Assembly (NCBI RefSeq): GCF_011075055.1
Contig: NC_058155.1
Coordinates: 5,468,537 to 5,532,536 of the forward strand
Source of the DNA: Mangifera indica
Lineage: Eukaryota > Streptophyta > Magnoliopsida > Sapindales > Anacardiaceae
Direction: 5' to 3'
DNA: 64,000 bases
Positions 1-11,534 of the stretch are shown here, piece after piece (the stretch's first letter is position 1; each line of letters opens with the position of its first letter). Under the pieces are notes generated by a model that saw nothing but the letters and a program-made list of their open reading frames with translations, had not been told where the DNA came from and ran no database searches. A program made the position numbers and the translations under genes.

Positions 1-559
1 GAAACCCCTAATATTTTTTCTTGGGTCAATGGGTATTTTGTCATTTAACAATTATCTCTTAATTTGGACCCTACACGTCACACAATTCTTAGTTGGAACG
101 AAATAATTAGAGCTGATTAGCCATCCCCCATTCCACTCTTCCTTAAACATCTGGCAATTTAATTTAATTAATATCTAATTACAATGTTGAGTCTCAAAAT
201 TATATAAATTTGTTTGTTCAATTATTTTATAAAAGTTATGTATTATTTTGAAGTCCAATATTACGCATATTTATTTGAAGTATATAAATAAATTTGAGTT
301 ATTATATAAATATAATTAAATATTACTTTATTCTTAATTTAAAAGGTTAAAAACTTATTCTCACTCAAGGTTTAGTACATTTCTAAATTTTTATTTGCTA
401 AATTTTGAAAACATAAATATTCATCCGTTTGTAAATTTTACCGTTACTATAAAGGATAAAATCAATATTTAGTGATTTTATTTAAAAGAAATCTTTTTTT
501 TTTATCTTAATTTTAAAAATTGGTAATTCTCTCCTAACAATAATAATAAAATTTAGAGA
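1..559. other. AT-rich intergenic sequence, no gene recognised
   Basis: AT-rich with many homopolymer runs; no open frame with recognisable homology and no clear repeat boundary. Confidence 0.6.
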
Positions 560-1805
560 AATTAATTAAAATAGGCATCCGGTTTCGCACGTAAACGTTT
601 TTCGGCAACAATTCTTACTTTTTATCTTTTTAAGCAAACTATATTTTTCATTCCAAAAATACCCCTCTTTTAGTTTCTCAGCGTTTACTGTAATTTTTCG
701 TCGATTAATTGCTTACATTTCAAACGGTCATTTTTTCAAAACGGTGCGTTGTCTCAAAAACTATGCGTTTTTTAGTAGCGCGCTCTCAAAACAGTGCGTT
801 GTGTAAAAAACAGTATATTTTTCTCAAAACGGTGCAGGTGCTTGAAGAGGTGCGAGAATTTAGAAAAGGGTGCGGGAAGGGATGCGGGTGTGTGAAGGGG
901 TGCGGGAATTTGGTAAGGGTGCGAGAATTTGGTAAGGGGACCGGGTGCATGAAAGGGTGCAGAAATTTAGAAAAAGGGTGAGGGAAGGCATGCGGGAATT
1001 TGGAAAAGGGTGCGACGGGTGCGGGAAGGGATGCGGGTGCGTGAAGGGGTGCAAAAATTTGGAAAAGGGTGTGGGAATTTGGTAAGGGGTGCGAGAATTT
1101 GGAAAAGGGTGCGGGAATTTGGTAAGGGATGCGAAAATTTGGAAAAGGTTGCGGGAAAGCTTGCGGGTGCAGGTGCGGGAATGGGTGCAGGAATTTGGTA
1201 GAGGGTGCGGGTATGTGGAAAGGTATGGGAATTATAAAATGGGTGGAGGAGATCCCGCACCCCTTTATAATATATCACCCCTTTATAATATATATTAATA
1301 TATATTATAAAGGGGTGCGGGAGATATGTTTCTCCTGCACCCCTTCTTGCACTTTTTTTCCAAATTCTCGCATCCGCACACTTTCCCGCACCCTTTTCCA
1401 AATTCCCGCACACCCCTTCCTGCACCCTTTTTCAAATTCCCGCACTCTTTCCAAATTGTCGCATCCCTTCAAACACCCACTCGGAGAAAATGCATCATTT
1501 TGAGAAAAACGTACCGTTTTCATTTTGTAACGGTATAAAAGTATATAAGAATCAATTAATTTATAAAAAATTAATCTGTTTTTCATCTGTAGATTTTATT
1601 CATTACAGAAAACTTAATCTTAATGCGTATAATTTGAAACGTAAGTAATTAATCGGTAAAAAATTACGGTAAAAACTGAGAAATTAAATAAGGGGTATTT
1701 TTGATATGAAAAATATAATTTACTTAAAAAGGTAAAAAATAAGAATTACTGCTAAAAAAAAGTTTACACGGCAAACCAATTGTCTATTTTAATTAATTTT
1801 TTTAA
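560..1805. mobile_element. Large inverted-repeat (foldback-like) element with minisatellite arms
   Basis: Left sequence at about 565-725 (GTAAACGTTTTTCGGCAACA, ATACCCCTCTTTTAGTTTCT and others) recurs inverted at about 1636-1800, giving terminal arms of about 160 bp. Inside, a roughly 20-bp minisatellite (core TGCGGGAATTTGGAAAAGG) runs through about 840-1230 and returns inverted at about 1312-1475. The two halves meet at an AT palindrome of TATAAAGGGGTG and its complement around 1265-1318. Open frames over the minisatellite on both strands are low-complexity by-products. No transposase is present. The exact ends and target duplication were not resolved, because both flanks are AATTAATT-rich. 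Confidence 0.75.
840..1475. repeat. TGCGGGAATTTGG minisatellite in two inverted blocks
   Basis: Alternating units of about 20 bp, GGTGCGGGAATTTGGAAAAG and related forms such as GAAGGGATGCGGGTGCGTG. The left block is about 390 bp and the right, inverted block only about 160 bp, so copy number has changed on one arm after the inverted structure formed. Confidence 0.9.
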
Positions 1806-3640
1806 AATTTAATAAATTAATAGATATTTAAATTTTTAAAATTTAATAGATAAAAATTATTTAATTATATAATAATATATATTAAAAATAAATATTTATA
1901 ATTCTACTGTATTTTGAAACTTTGACGTGATGTACTAGTACATCACAAATTCAATGAACAGAAAGCAGAATTTACAGCACATTAAGAATATGACAAACAT
2001 TAGTAGCGGACCAACTGAATAATTGACAAATGTTTTGGACAGTTTCCAAGTTTCAATTCTCCCTGTCTTTTCAACAATGTGTTTGATAGGGAAATGTGAG
2101 GTTCATTTTATTTGGATAATAATTTATTTATCACAAATTATAACTATTAACGATGTGACATTTTATAATTTTTTATTGTTATAATAATTAACTAATTTAA
2201 CCCACGTTAATCTTTTTATATTATTTTAACTTTATTTAACGATTAGTCTTATAAATCAATAATTATGTTAAACTGGTATAATTAATGGGGATTAGGGGAA
2301 TACAAAATCGATTAACCGAATTGGATAACTGGTTTTATAAATCAAATCGAATTTTTAGTTTTATAAAAATTATAAATTAAAATTGAATTATTTTATATAT
2401 TAATCAATTTATAATTGAATCGAAATTATTGGATAACTGAACCATTTTATACCTCAACTATTTCTATCCATGAAAATTTAATAATACAAATTTAGTGTTG
2501 TAAATGCTAGTCAAGGGTTGTATTACTTTGTACAAATTTAGTGTTTTGTATTTGTAGAGTGCTTTGTACAGGGTTTGTTAGTCACAAAATTTCTTTACTA
2601 ATTAAACTACAATAAAAATTTCCTAGTAGTTGTAAAAAAGATTAAATCAAGACACTAATAAAGTAAGTGAATATTACTTAATTGAAAAATAAATCATTGT
2701 TAATGTCGTCGGAAAAAGCAAGATGAATATTGTCAGAAAATGACAAGATAGCTATTGTCGGAAAATGACAAGAGGTTGGTTGTTGAGGTGTGTCGATGAG
2801 TGTTTAAATGAGATCTTGTTTTCTCTAACTACGTTTTTTTGGCTTACCCAATGCTTAAGCGGAGATAACTGTTGCTCATATACTCTATCAATAAGAAAAA
2901 CCAAATAACTTGCATGTTTGGTCATCCAACTATGTCTTTTTCTTGTATTTTTTTTGAATCTGCTACTGCCAGCATTTATTTAATGTCTATTAACAATATA
3001 GTTTCTATTTTATTTTTCTAATTTTGTAAATTATTATTTTTCTTTAGAATATTTTGATTGTGAAAAAGTTTAATATTTTCTAAACGGAAAAAATGTTTAA
3101 ATGATTGATATGACTTCATTTTTATTGATTTAATTGACCAAAAATGTGTGCAATGTAATACTATAACAGAGACTTTGTAAACTTGATAAAAGATCTCTTT
3201 TACAGTGCATTCGTTCTTTATCAATCATAACTACGTAGTTAATCATTAACACTAAATAAGTTTGCAAGTTAAATTACAACATCATTAACAAAACGGTTGA
3301 GTTGTGATCAATCATAACACAATTTATATTCATCTAAATACGATTTTTATGTCAGTTTTAAATTAATCCTTATAAAGAAATTTTGTTATTTATATACAAA
3401 AGAAAATATCAATAAAAATATATTTACTTAATTTTAATTATTTAATAAAAAATTAAATAATATATCAATTAAATAATTTTAAATTAAAAATAAAATAATT
3501 TTTAACACATCATACTTAAAGTTGAGTCATATAATATTAACTTCATAGCACAAGTAAACCTAATTAAATAGTTAAAATTGGTTGTCGCTAATTAAATAGT
3601 TAAAATTGGTGCATAAAATATTGATTTGACAGCACAAGTA
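1806..3640. other. AT-rich intergenic sequence with a short minisatellite
   Basis: Non-coding by eye. About 2700-2775 holds three imperfect tandem units of TTGTCGGAAAATGACAAGA. A duplicated CTAATTAAATAGTTAAAATT occurs twice at about 3560-3610. The AACCGAATTGGATAACTGG sequence near 2315 resembles common plant MITE termini, but no partner end was found. Confidence 0.5.
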
Positions 3641-3644
3641 TGCT

Positions 3645-4375
3645 GCCAGCTATCCCCACTCAAATTTTAGCCTGCTCTTAAAAAATTCATTTATAATAAT
3701 TCAAAAACTCATATCCTCAACAAATTTTACTTTTATTAGAATTGTGATTAAATATAAAAGTAAATATATTATTTTTAATAATAATATTTTAAAATATATA
3801 ATTTTATTTTTTTCTCAATTTTAAAAATTATATTTCACCTCAAATTTTAATTTTTAAAAGTGACTTCCCTCCCATCCCTCAAAATCCTTTTCTTTTTTTT
3901 CATCTCTCCGATTACTAATGGCCACCGATTTCCACTCTCTCTTCTCCTAAGGATGATAAACGATGATGAAAGACAACGTTTGTTATCCAAATCTAAACAA
4001 CAAAACTTCATCCTTCATCATCTAGACGAGACAAAATATTATCTTATTTAGACGACGAAATATCATTCAAATGACATCTTTGTCGTTTAGACAAAAGTTT
4101 TGTCCTTCAAGAAAGAAACCCCATCAAGAGAAAGTGCTATAGAGAGAGAAATGTTGGAGAGGAGTGCCATTGTTGGCTAGAGAAAGTAGTTAGATTTCTA
4201 AGATATCAAACCGTAAAAGAAAAAACTGAATTTTTAAACTTTAATATTAAAGAAAAATTATTAATTTTTTAAATAAAAAATAAGATATAATTTTAATTAT
4301 TTAAATATTATTAATAAAATAATAATTTTATCTTTAATGCTAATAAAAAAACATTTGGGTGTATCACAATTGCCT
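3645..4375. mobile_element. Diverged MULE-like palindromic element
   Basis: Same layout as the better copies: a terminal-like TATCCCCACTCAAATTTT, an AT-rich arm with CACCTCAAATTTT, a core rich in GACGA/GATGA and GAGAGAGA, then the complementary arm and a GGGTGTATCA end. Termini are too decayed to place a target duplication. Confidence 0.3.
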
Positions 4376-4508
4376 AAACCGTCGATCGGTATATAAATTT
4401 TTCAAATTGCTCTTTTTACCAAAGGTTTGTTAAGGATGTAGACCTTACGCCTGGAAAAAACACTCAAAAAACATGAAAAATTCGAAATTAGTAATTAATG
4501 CAGCACGA

Positions 4509-4599
4509 CACGTGGTGTAACTGTGTTGACAAACCAGAGACGAGAAAGATGAATTTTTTTCCTTCTTCATCAATTTTAGCCATTTTCCTTGCACTATAT
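4509..4599 (+). promoter_or_regulatory. Orphan promoter: G-box and TATA box
   Basis: ACACGTGG contains a perfect CACGTG G-box (4509-4514), and TATATAAC near 4594 fits a TATA box about 80 bp downstream, followed by a CAACAACAACAACAACAGCAACAG-type leader start. The arrangement resembles a real plant promoter, but no coding gene follows on this strand until 13712. Confidence 0.45.
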
Positions 4600-4624
4600 A
4601 ACAACAACAACAACAACAGCAACA

Positions 4625-5232
4625 GGTGTCTTCGCACTCAATAAATCCAAACAAATTCTGACCATACAAATCCAATTTACAAAGTATCGCTTTCTTATTG
4701 ATTGATCTCTATAGTTATTAGCCAAAAGGCTTAAGAAAAAGCTCGCGTTCTTACTTCTTTGCTTGCCGCTGACTCGCCGAGAAGATTGACAACTTACAAT
4801 CAAATAGAAGCTTCGTTTAGAATCAGACGACTGCACAGTGAGGTACATCTGGTTCTTTTATTATCTGTCATCTTTTGCGTTGATTGTTTTGATCTTTTTG
4901 TTTGATCGGTAAGATCTCTTCGTTTTCGTATTAAAAATGTTTTCAAATGGAATCTCACATCGGATTTGGAGTTGAGATGGTGCTTAATATTCTACTTCTG
5001 AACTTCACTTTTGCGAATCTGAACTTTCTCTCTTGAGATTTCTGTTGCTCAGAATCAGAATTGACTTAAAAAAATAATTGAAAATCGGTTTAAGTTGGTG
5101 AATTTTGTGTTTTGTTTGTTTTTCGTTTTTTTTCTTTTCAGTCATAACGATTTCATGAAGAACTCGGAATTAGGGTTGAATTGTATCATACAAAAAAGAT
5201 TATCAAAATTGTTTTTGGATTTAACATTATAA
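4625..5232 (+). pseudogene. Orphan leader exon, leader intron and truncated second exon
   Basis: After the G-box/TATA region there is a GC-richer segment (about 4620-4842) ending CAGTGAG|GTACATC, a good splice donor. A T-rich intron of about 300 bp ends TTTTCTTTTCAG at 5141/5142. The following exon opens a frame at 5155 (MKNSELGLN...) that stops after 26 codons as it enters sequence resembling the AAGTTGAGC-type repeats seen elsewhere. I read it as the 5' end of a gene whose body was lost or displaced by repeat insertion; the gene is not recognised. A short non-coding transcript is the alternative. Confidence 0.35.
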
Positions 5233-6208
5233 ATCTAGATTTAAGTTGAGTCAAGCTTAAACTTAAAGTTGAGCATGATTTGCATAGAGTTAAAGTTTGA
5301 ATTTAAATTTGAATCAAATTTTTTACTAATTAATTATTATAATAATATTATTATAATAATATTATTTTAATATATATTATTTAAAATAATATTATTTTAT
5401 TTCAAAATTTTTAATTTATGAGTTTCACGAGCTAAATATTTTAAAGTTCAAAATTCTCAAATTTATTTAAATTTAATTTATTTTCAATTCGTTTGAATTA
5501 AATTAAATTTAAATTCGAAGCCATAGTTTTAATTATGAATTTTATATTTTGTAAATAATTGCTATTGAAATATATAAAAAAGAAAACATACCCCAAATGA
5601 ACGAAATTGCTTCTGGAGTAAGATTAATACAGTAAAAAATAATTATTAATTTTGACTAAATTAAAACGGTAAATAATTATGAATTTACTATTATTTTAAC
5701 TACTAAAAATAAAAGATATGGTAATGAATGAAGATAGTAAAAATAGCAAGCGTAGTCAAGTGTCTATACCTACTGATAAATAAATAACAATTTTCTTAGG
5801 GTAAAAGCAAAATTAAATAATAAGGATGCTTCCTTGGTCGGTGACAAGGCATTCATATTAATTTATCTTTACTTTTTAAAAAATTATAAGCTATAGTTTG
5901 CTAACATAAACTTTCTATAAAATAACTAACATTGAAATAACAAAAACTGACTAGCCCACAAGTTCACTAGAACGAACCCATCCAATACCCACTTTATTTT
6001 ATTCATAGAATATAATTAGACGTATAATTTGAAATTACAGGGAAAAAAAGAGTTAATAATTATATTACTTAATCACTCCTTTATACAAAAAAGTCAGTAA
6101 AAAGTATTGGGACATTTAATTTTATTATTATTTAAACATTTGTTTTTCAAAGGCCCATGTGATTGAACTTCAATGAAAAGTTATATTAACGGGTCTTAGA
6201 TACAATTA
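5233..6208. other. AT-rich repeat-like sequence, no gene recognised
   Basis: Contains an AT palindrome (ATAATATTATTATAATAATA near 5340) and sequence related to the TTTGAATTTGAGC repeat that recurs at about 8520-8760, 9890-10260 and 25160-25420. No coding signal. Confidence 0.5.
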
Positions 6209-6217
6209 TTTAAAAGA

Positions 6218-7231
6218 GGGAGAAGGCCTATTTCCCACCCAACTTTTGATGCATTTTCAAATTGGCACCCACGGCAGATGAAAATCCAGTTTTCCCACCC
6301 GTGACCAAACTGCCGTCCAATTTTTCAGTTAGGGACAGGGGCAAAATCATCATTTGCTATTTAAAACCTTAAAACTTTTAAATTTTACCGTTTCCCCCCT
6401 CTAGGTTTTAAAAACTAATAACTAACATATCCTCAAAGTTTGAAAAGTTTAATTTCACCCCTGGGGTTTGCTCCTTCTTCGGCCACCATCGACGGTCGAC
6501 GCATTTGACCGATCTCCCATCTCCGACTACAAAGGACGACGAAGGACGACCCTTCATCGCCCAGATCTGGACGATGAAGTGTCGTCCAGATCTGGAAGAA
6601 CAGACGAAGGACGACGCTTCGTCGTCCTTCGTCGTCGCGTCTTCCAGATGCGACGAGCCACGAAGAGAGAAGAGAAGAGACCTTCGTCGAAGCAGACATC
6701 CCAGATCTGGACGACGAGCGACGAAAGGAGGTCTCTTCGTCGCATCGTGCGACGAAGAGATCTCCGTCTCTTCGTCACACCACCGCCGTCTCACCACCGC
6801 CGTCGCACCAAGAGAAGGAGGAGGCCGGTGACGACGCCGAAGAAGACGTCGGGAGATGAGGTTGAAGAATGGGGGTGAAATGCTAGTTTTGAAAGTTATG
6901 GGGGGCGGCTGTATTTTGAAAAATATGGAAACCCTAGGTTTGGGGGTGAAAATGTTAGTTTTTAAAGTTTAAAAACTTTAGGTAAGGTGAAAATGTTAGT
7001 TTCTAAAACCTAAGGGGGGTGAATAGTAAAACCCTCACATCAATTTTGAGAAATTAAATTAAGGGGTATTTTGGTCATTTCATCCAACAAGGGTAAAATG
7101 GACATTTTACCCTTATGCAAACAGATATCATCCATTTTAACAGCTCATGGGTGAGAAAACTGGATTTTCATCTGCCGTGAGTGTCAATTTGAAAATGCAT
7201 CAAAAGATGGGTGGGAAATAGTCCTTCTCCC
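6218..7231. mobile_element. MULE-like non-autonomous element, 1014 bp, perfect 9-bp target duplication
   Basis: Terminal inverted repeats start GGGAGAAGG then CTATTTCCCACCCAAC and stay matched for about 80 bp (to AAAATCCAGTTTTC). The flanks are identical 9-mers TTTAAAAGA at 6209-6217 and 7232-7240, the duplication length of the Mutator superfamily. The interior is an inverted repeat with a GC-rich core (about 6480-6860) of GACGAAGGACGAC-like words and CCAGATCTGG palindromes. The core makes overlapping open frames on both strands (up to 136 codons) of Arg/Ser/Asp low complexity, not a protein. No transposase. Confidence 0.85.
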
Positions 7232-7282
7232 TTTAAAAGAATTATATAAAACGGATAAAATCTTCTCCAAAACGTTTAAAAA

Positions 7283-8100
7283 AATGCCAAATCACTATTT
7301 GCTACCCAAGGTTTAATACAAAAATAATATATATAGAGTTTTAAAAATCTAAATATTTATCTATGAATTAACTAATATTAAAATTTTTTGATAGAAATAT
7401 AGATAAAATCGTTATTTTATCATTAAACTCTAAAACCTCAAAAATTTATATAATTTTCTTTCCTTGATTTAGAAAACTAATAATTTTTCACATGATTAAG
7501 TTTTAAAAAATTCATTTTTTTTTATAGAGTTTTTTTTCTTTCTCTAACCCCGAAATTCATTCCCACTGATGATCGCCCTTTCTATCATCTTCTCCTCCCA
7601 TCATTAGCCTTCCCACCATAACAAAGTTATTGAAAGAAGACGAACTGTCTTCATCCGACCATGAAGATAATAGATGTTTGACATTGATCTATTGTCTCCA
7701 TGGCCTAAAGAGACGAAGATAACATTTTTGTCTCTTCTTTGGACAATGACATCGTCATTCTTGTCCAACCACAGAGACGATCGTCAAACATCGATATCTA
7801 ATAGGAGAAACAGTTGGTGAAGGTTAGTTGTCGCTTGGAAGGAATATTATCGTTGAAGAAGGAGAAAAAATTAGGGAGGAAATTTTTTTTTTTTTCAAAC
7901 TTTGAATGAATAAAATGTTAATTTTTTAACTAAGAGGAAAAATGAGATAAATTTTAAATTTTTTAAATTTTTTATTAAATAATATTTTATTTTATACTAT
8001 TATAAAATGTATCAGATAAATAAATATTTAAATTTTTAAAATTTTATAAATATATATTTAAAAATAAATTAAACCTGTGGTGGAAATAAGTTTTTTAGCC
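7283..8100. mobile_element. Diverged MULE-like element
   Basis: Left GCCAAATCACTATTTGCTAC and right TGGAAATAAGTTTTTTAGCC are degraded versions of the family ends, flanked by A-rich TTAAAAAAA on both sides. The core has GACGAAGATAAC and CATCGTCATTC words in inverted orientation. Adjacent to, but separate from, the copy at 6218-7231. Confidence 0.45.
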
Positions 8101-8867
8101 TTAAAAAAAACTCATTCACGATTATACATCATTACAAATAAAATAATAATGTTAAATAACTTAAACAAGTCTGGACAATAATTGCGACAAATAGGAGGAA
8201 AGAAAATTAAAACGCGTTTTTGATGACATGGGGTAGATTATGATACAACTATTTAAATACTGATTTCAATAGCTGGCATAAATAAAATAGCAATTTTCCT
8301 TTACAAAAAGAAAGATAAGATAAGACTTGACTTTTCAGAGTCTTTCTCACATTTGTACGACGGTGATTTACTTTTGGGAGTGTTGTCGTTGCTTGTTAGT
8401 TTAAAAATAAGAAGGGTCATGACAAGATAAAACATGGTTAAATAAATTTGAAGTTAGAGAAAGTTAAACAGTCGTGCTATTCAATCCTTTTTTTTTTGTC
8501 AAATTACTTTCTAGTAATGTTAGATTTGAATTACGTTAAATTTGAGTTTTAGAGTTATTTAAATTTAATTTAATTTAAGTTTAAATTTAGTGAATTCCTC
8601 TCAAACTAAGTTTAAGTTCAGTTATAATTAAAATAATATAATTTTAATATTTATTAATCATAATAATATCAATTTTGTTGTTTCGAATAAATTTACAGGG
8701 ACTCACAAATCAAATAAACCAAACATTTTTAAACTCAAGTTTGATAGCTCTACACTCCACATGATTGAACTTGTTACAAATCCAACTGTAGTTTGTATAA
8801 ATATATTAATTAAATAATGAAAGTTTTCAATCGGGTGAGTGAATGTATTCCGCTTTTGTATTAAAGT

Positions 8868-9085
8868 GTCATTATAATATCAATAAAATTATATTTATAA
8901 TTTTTATGCATAATTTTGTATATAAATAATAATATATTATTATATAATTAAATATTATTTTATTTTTAATTTTTAATTATATTTAATTATTTAATTATAT
9001 AATAATATATTATTATTTATGTATAAAATTATATATATAATATTATTTTTATAATATTTATAGTTAAAAATAATATAATAACATT
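8868..9085. repeat. AT-rich palindromic MITE
   Basis: ATAATAATATATTATTATATAATTAAATA on the left arm is mirrored on the right arm about a centre near 8973, ending in TATATATAATATTATTTTTA. Related copies lie near 20985-21115, 33510-33680, 34060-34215, 56205-56375 and, split by an insertion, 58490-59360. Confidence 0.65.
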
Positions 9086-9146
9086 AAATAAAGAAAACTC
9101 GTTTGGGGTCAATAGATTGGGATACGCTACCCTACGACTATTTTCC

Positions 9147-9431
9147 TCAAAAAAAAAAAAGAAAAAAAAAGAAGGTTTCAATTTCAGACAGCCTTTTTTG
9201 CACTTTTGTGATGTCTGTTACTAGTTTTGAGACATCCTTGTTGGTGGCTAAGAAAGCAATTTTCTTATTAAGGGTTTTAATTTTTGGCTGTTTTTCTAAA
9301 TTCTGCGATGTCGCTTGCAAGCTGTAATTTAGGGTGTCAATCCGATCTCCACAGTCCTTTTTGTCCCACACGGCAATTATAAGATTTAGTATATATAACA
9401 ATAGTGAAAAGGCAGACATGGATGGAACCAA
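9147..9431 (-). pseudogene. Small membrane-anchor/coiled-coil-like ORF, unrecognised, decayed 3' end
   Basis: A 94-codon frame opens MVPSMSAFSLLLYILNLIIA, one hydrophobic segment (about residues 5-20), then a polar, helix-prone region with heptad-like spacing (residues about 30-85), and runs into a phenylalanine run encoded by the A-rich tract at 9150-9175. The amino-acid make-up is protein-like and base composition is richer in GC than the flanks. Upstream (9432-9540) is non-repetitive, with ATGTGAT and CCAAT-like words. I do not recognise the protein. It may be a small gene whose C-terminus was replaced by a poly(A) insertion, or the first exon of a lost gene. Confidence 0.35.
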
Positions 9432-9599
9432 AAGTCTGCACGTACATCACATGTGATAGCGATAAATCAACCAATCATGATTCCCCATATCACAGCCGTC
9501 TATTTAGTGCCCCACCTCCCTGGCCCCTGCTCATCTAAATCGATGAGAAATTTTTATGTTAAACTTATTTTCTTTTTTACCTAGTCAAGCAAAATTGTA

Positions 9600-10428
9600 T
9601 TTAATCACTTTAATGTGAATTTATTAGGTGGGTTTTGAGTTCTTTTTTTTTTTTTCAATTATTATACTAAGTTTAATTTTAAGATATAAACTTTCTATAT
9701 TTTGATAAAGCTATTAAAAATAAAATTATGATTAAGGCTTATAATTTTTCCATACAAAAAAGAGTATTGAAAATGAGAAAAAAGAAAATAAGTTAATTTC
9801 AAAATTGAGTTTATATGACAATAAAGATGTGTCGTTTATGAAAATAGAAAAAAAATAGAAATAAAAGTTTGAAAGTGATGGCTGGTTGATGCTAGAATTG
9901 CAATCGAACCGATTAGAATATCGTTTGACTTGAATTTAATTAAATTGCATAAAAATAAAGCTTAAACTCAAATTTGTTAAATTAGAAAGTTTTTTGCTCG
10001 AGCTTAGGATATGAATAACTAACTTAAGTTTAATTCAAAAAATTTATTTAAATTATATAATTTATATATTTGTTAATTATTTTTATCTTTAAGGTTAGAA
10101 AAAAAATATTTTAGGAATTTAAATATAAGGTTATAAATTTTTAAAAATTTATTCATATTATATTTAAATTTGTAAATTTATTAAACTGGTAGCAATAAAC
10201 TCAGGTTCAGCATAAAGGTTGAATTGAAGACACTTAGATTCGAGGTTAACTCAAATCAATAATAATCAAATCAGCTCTTGAAAGGTTTGTCGCATTCGTG
10301 GGGATGGTGGGTCAATTTTTCATGAATCATAATGACATTTTTTGTGTTGAAAGTCTTAATAATTAAAACCTGTGGATATGGTCATATTCTTATTAACTAT
10401 TATAGAAATAGACAGAAATGTTGAATTT
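9600..10428. other. AT-rich sequence with TTTGAATTTGAGC-type repeats
   Basis: No coding signal. About 9890-10260 resembles other segments of the window built from AACTCAAATTTG/GAGCTT words, probably an old dispersed repeat. Confidence 0.5.
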
Positions 10429-10429
10429 T

Positions 10430-10600
10430 ATAAACATGGAATCCTAAGTTGGGCATTGCTGTCTCTCTGACACATGGGTTGATTTTGACTCCTACTGCTA
10501 GAATCAGCGGGGCTTCATTTAGGAGCCTTCTGACATTCGCTTGTCTGAGACTAACGGCACGTCCTTTAAAAGGACTATGTTTTGGCCCCTGTGGTAGTTC
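10430..10600. other. GC-balanced island of unknown origin
   Basis: An unusually base-balanced stretch of about 170 bp in AT-rich surroundings. The minus strand keeps a 77-codon frame (10633-10400) with SLRQANVRRLLNEAPLIL in it, not recognised. It abuts the left end of the MULE-like element at 10613. Could be a gene fragment or an old structural RNA copy. Confidence 0.3.
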
Positions 10601-10612
10601 AATTTCAAAATA

Positions 10613-11524
10613 GGGAAAAGGATTATGTTCCACTCAATTTTTAGCTCAATCTCAAACTTATATCTATAAAAGATGCAACACGCAAACTTTCACCTATGAT
10701 CAAACTTTTGTTAAATTTTTCTGTTAAAGAAAAGGGTAAAATAATTATTTTACTGTTTATATTAAAGTTATAAAGTTTATTATTTTTCACTCTCCCAATA
10801 TATTAGAAATTAATATTTCATTTTTACCTAAAGTTTTTAAACTTTGAAAAGTAACATTTTCACCCCCAAACTTAGGTTTTTCATATTTTTTAAAACTCAA
10901 GCACCTTTCATAAGTTTAAAAAACAACAGTTTCACCCCCACTCTTTAACTTCATCTTTCGGCGTTGTCTTCTACATCATCTTCAATCTCCTCCTTCTTCT
11001 GGTGCAACGACAGTAGTGCGATGAAGAGATCTTCATCTCCTCGTCGTATGATGCGATGAAGAGAGAAGATGACGAAGGACAACGCTTTGTTGCCCTTTGT
11101 CACTTGTCGCATCGTCTAGACGTGACTACGAAGCGTTGTTGTTTGCATGTTCTTTCAGATCTAGATGACATTTCGTCGTCTAGATCTGGGCAATGAAGGT
11201 TCGTCCTTTATAGCCAAAAAAGGGAGATCAGTGGAAAGCGTTGGTCGTTGGTGGTGGCCGGAGAAGGAAACAAACCCTAAGGGTGGAATCTGAACTTTAC
11301 AAACTTGGAAGATGAGTTGAAGTGTTAATTTTTAAAACTCAGAGGGAGGAATGATAAATTTTTAAAGTTTTAAAGTTTATAAGTAATATAATGATTTTAC
11401 CCCTATCTCTAATTGAAAATTTGGACGATTGTTTGGTCATGGGTGGGAGTTTTGACTTTTCATCTCCTGTGGGTGTAACTTTGAAATTTGGCTAAAATTT
11501 GGGTGGGAAATAGTCCTTTTCATT
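10613..11524. mobile_element. MULE-like non-autonomous element
   Basis: Left GGGAAAAGGATTATGTTCCA and right GGGTGGGAAATAGTCCTTTTC are inverted family ends; both flanks carry TTTCAAAATA (10603-10612; 11525-11534), consistent with a 9-10-bp duplication. The core (about 10960-11230) has GATGAAGAGATCTTCATC and CTAGATGACATTTCGTCGTC words in inverted array. Confidence 0.65.
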
Positions 11525-11534
11525 TTTCAAAATA

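Noticed and set aside
709..1586. Seven overlapping open frames on both strands (up to 152 codons)
   Set aside because: All are translations of the TGCGGGAATTTGG minisatellite and its inverted copy; Arg/Gly/Glu or Pro/Thr/His low complexity, no domain.
6408..6878. Five overlapping open frames up to 136 codons
   Set aside because: By-products of the GACGAAGGACGAC core of the MULE-like element; open on both strands because the core lacks stop codons in either direction.
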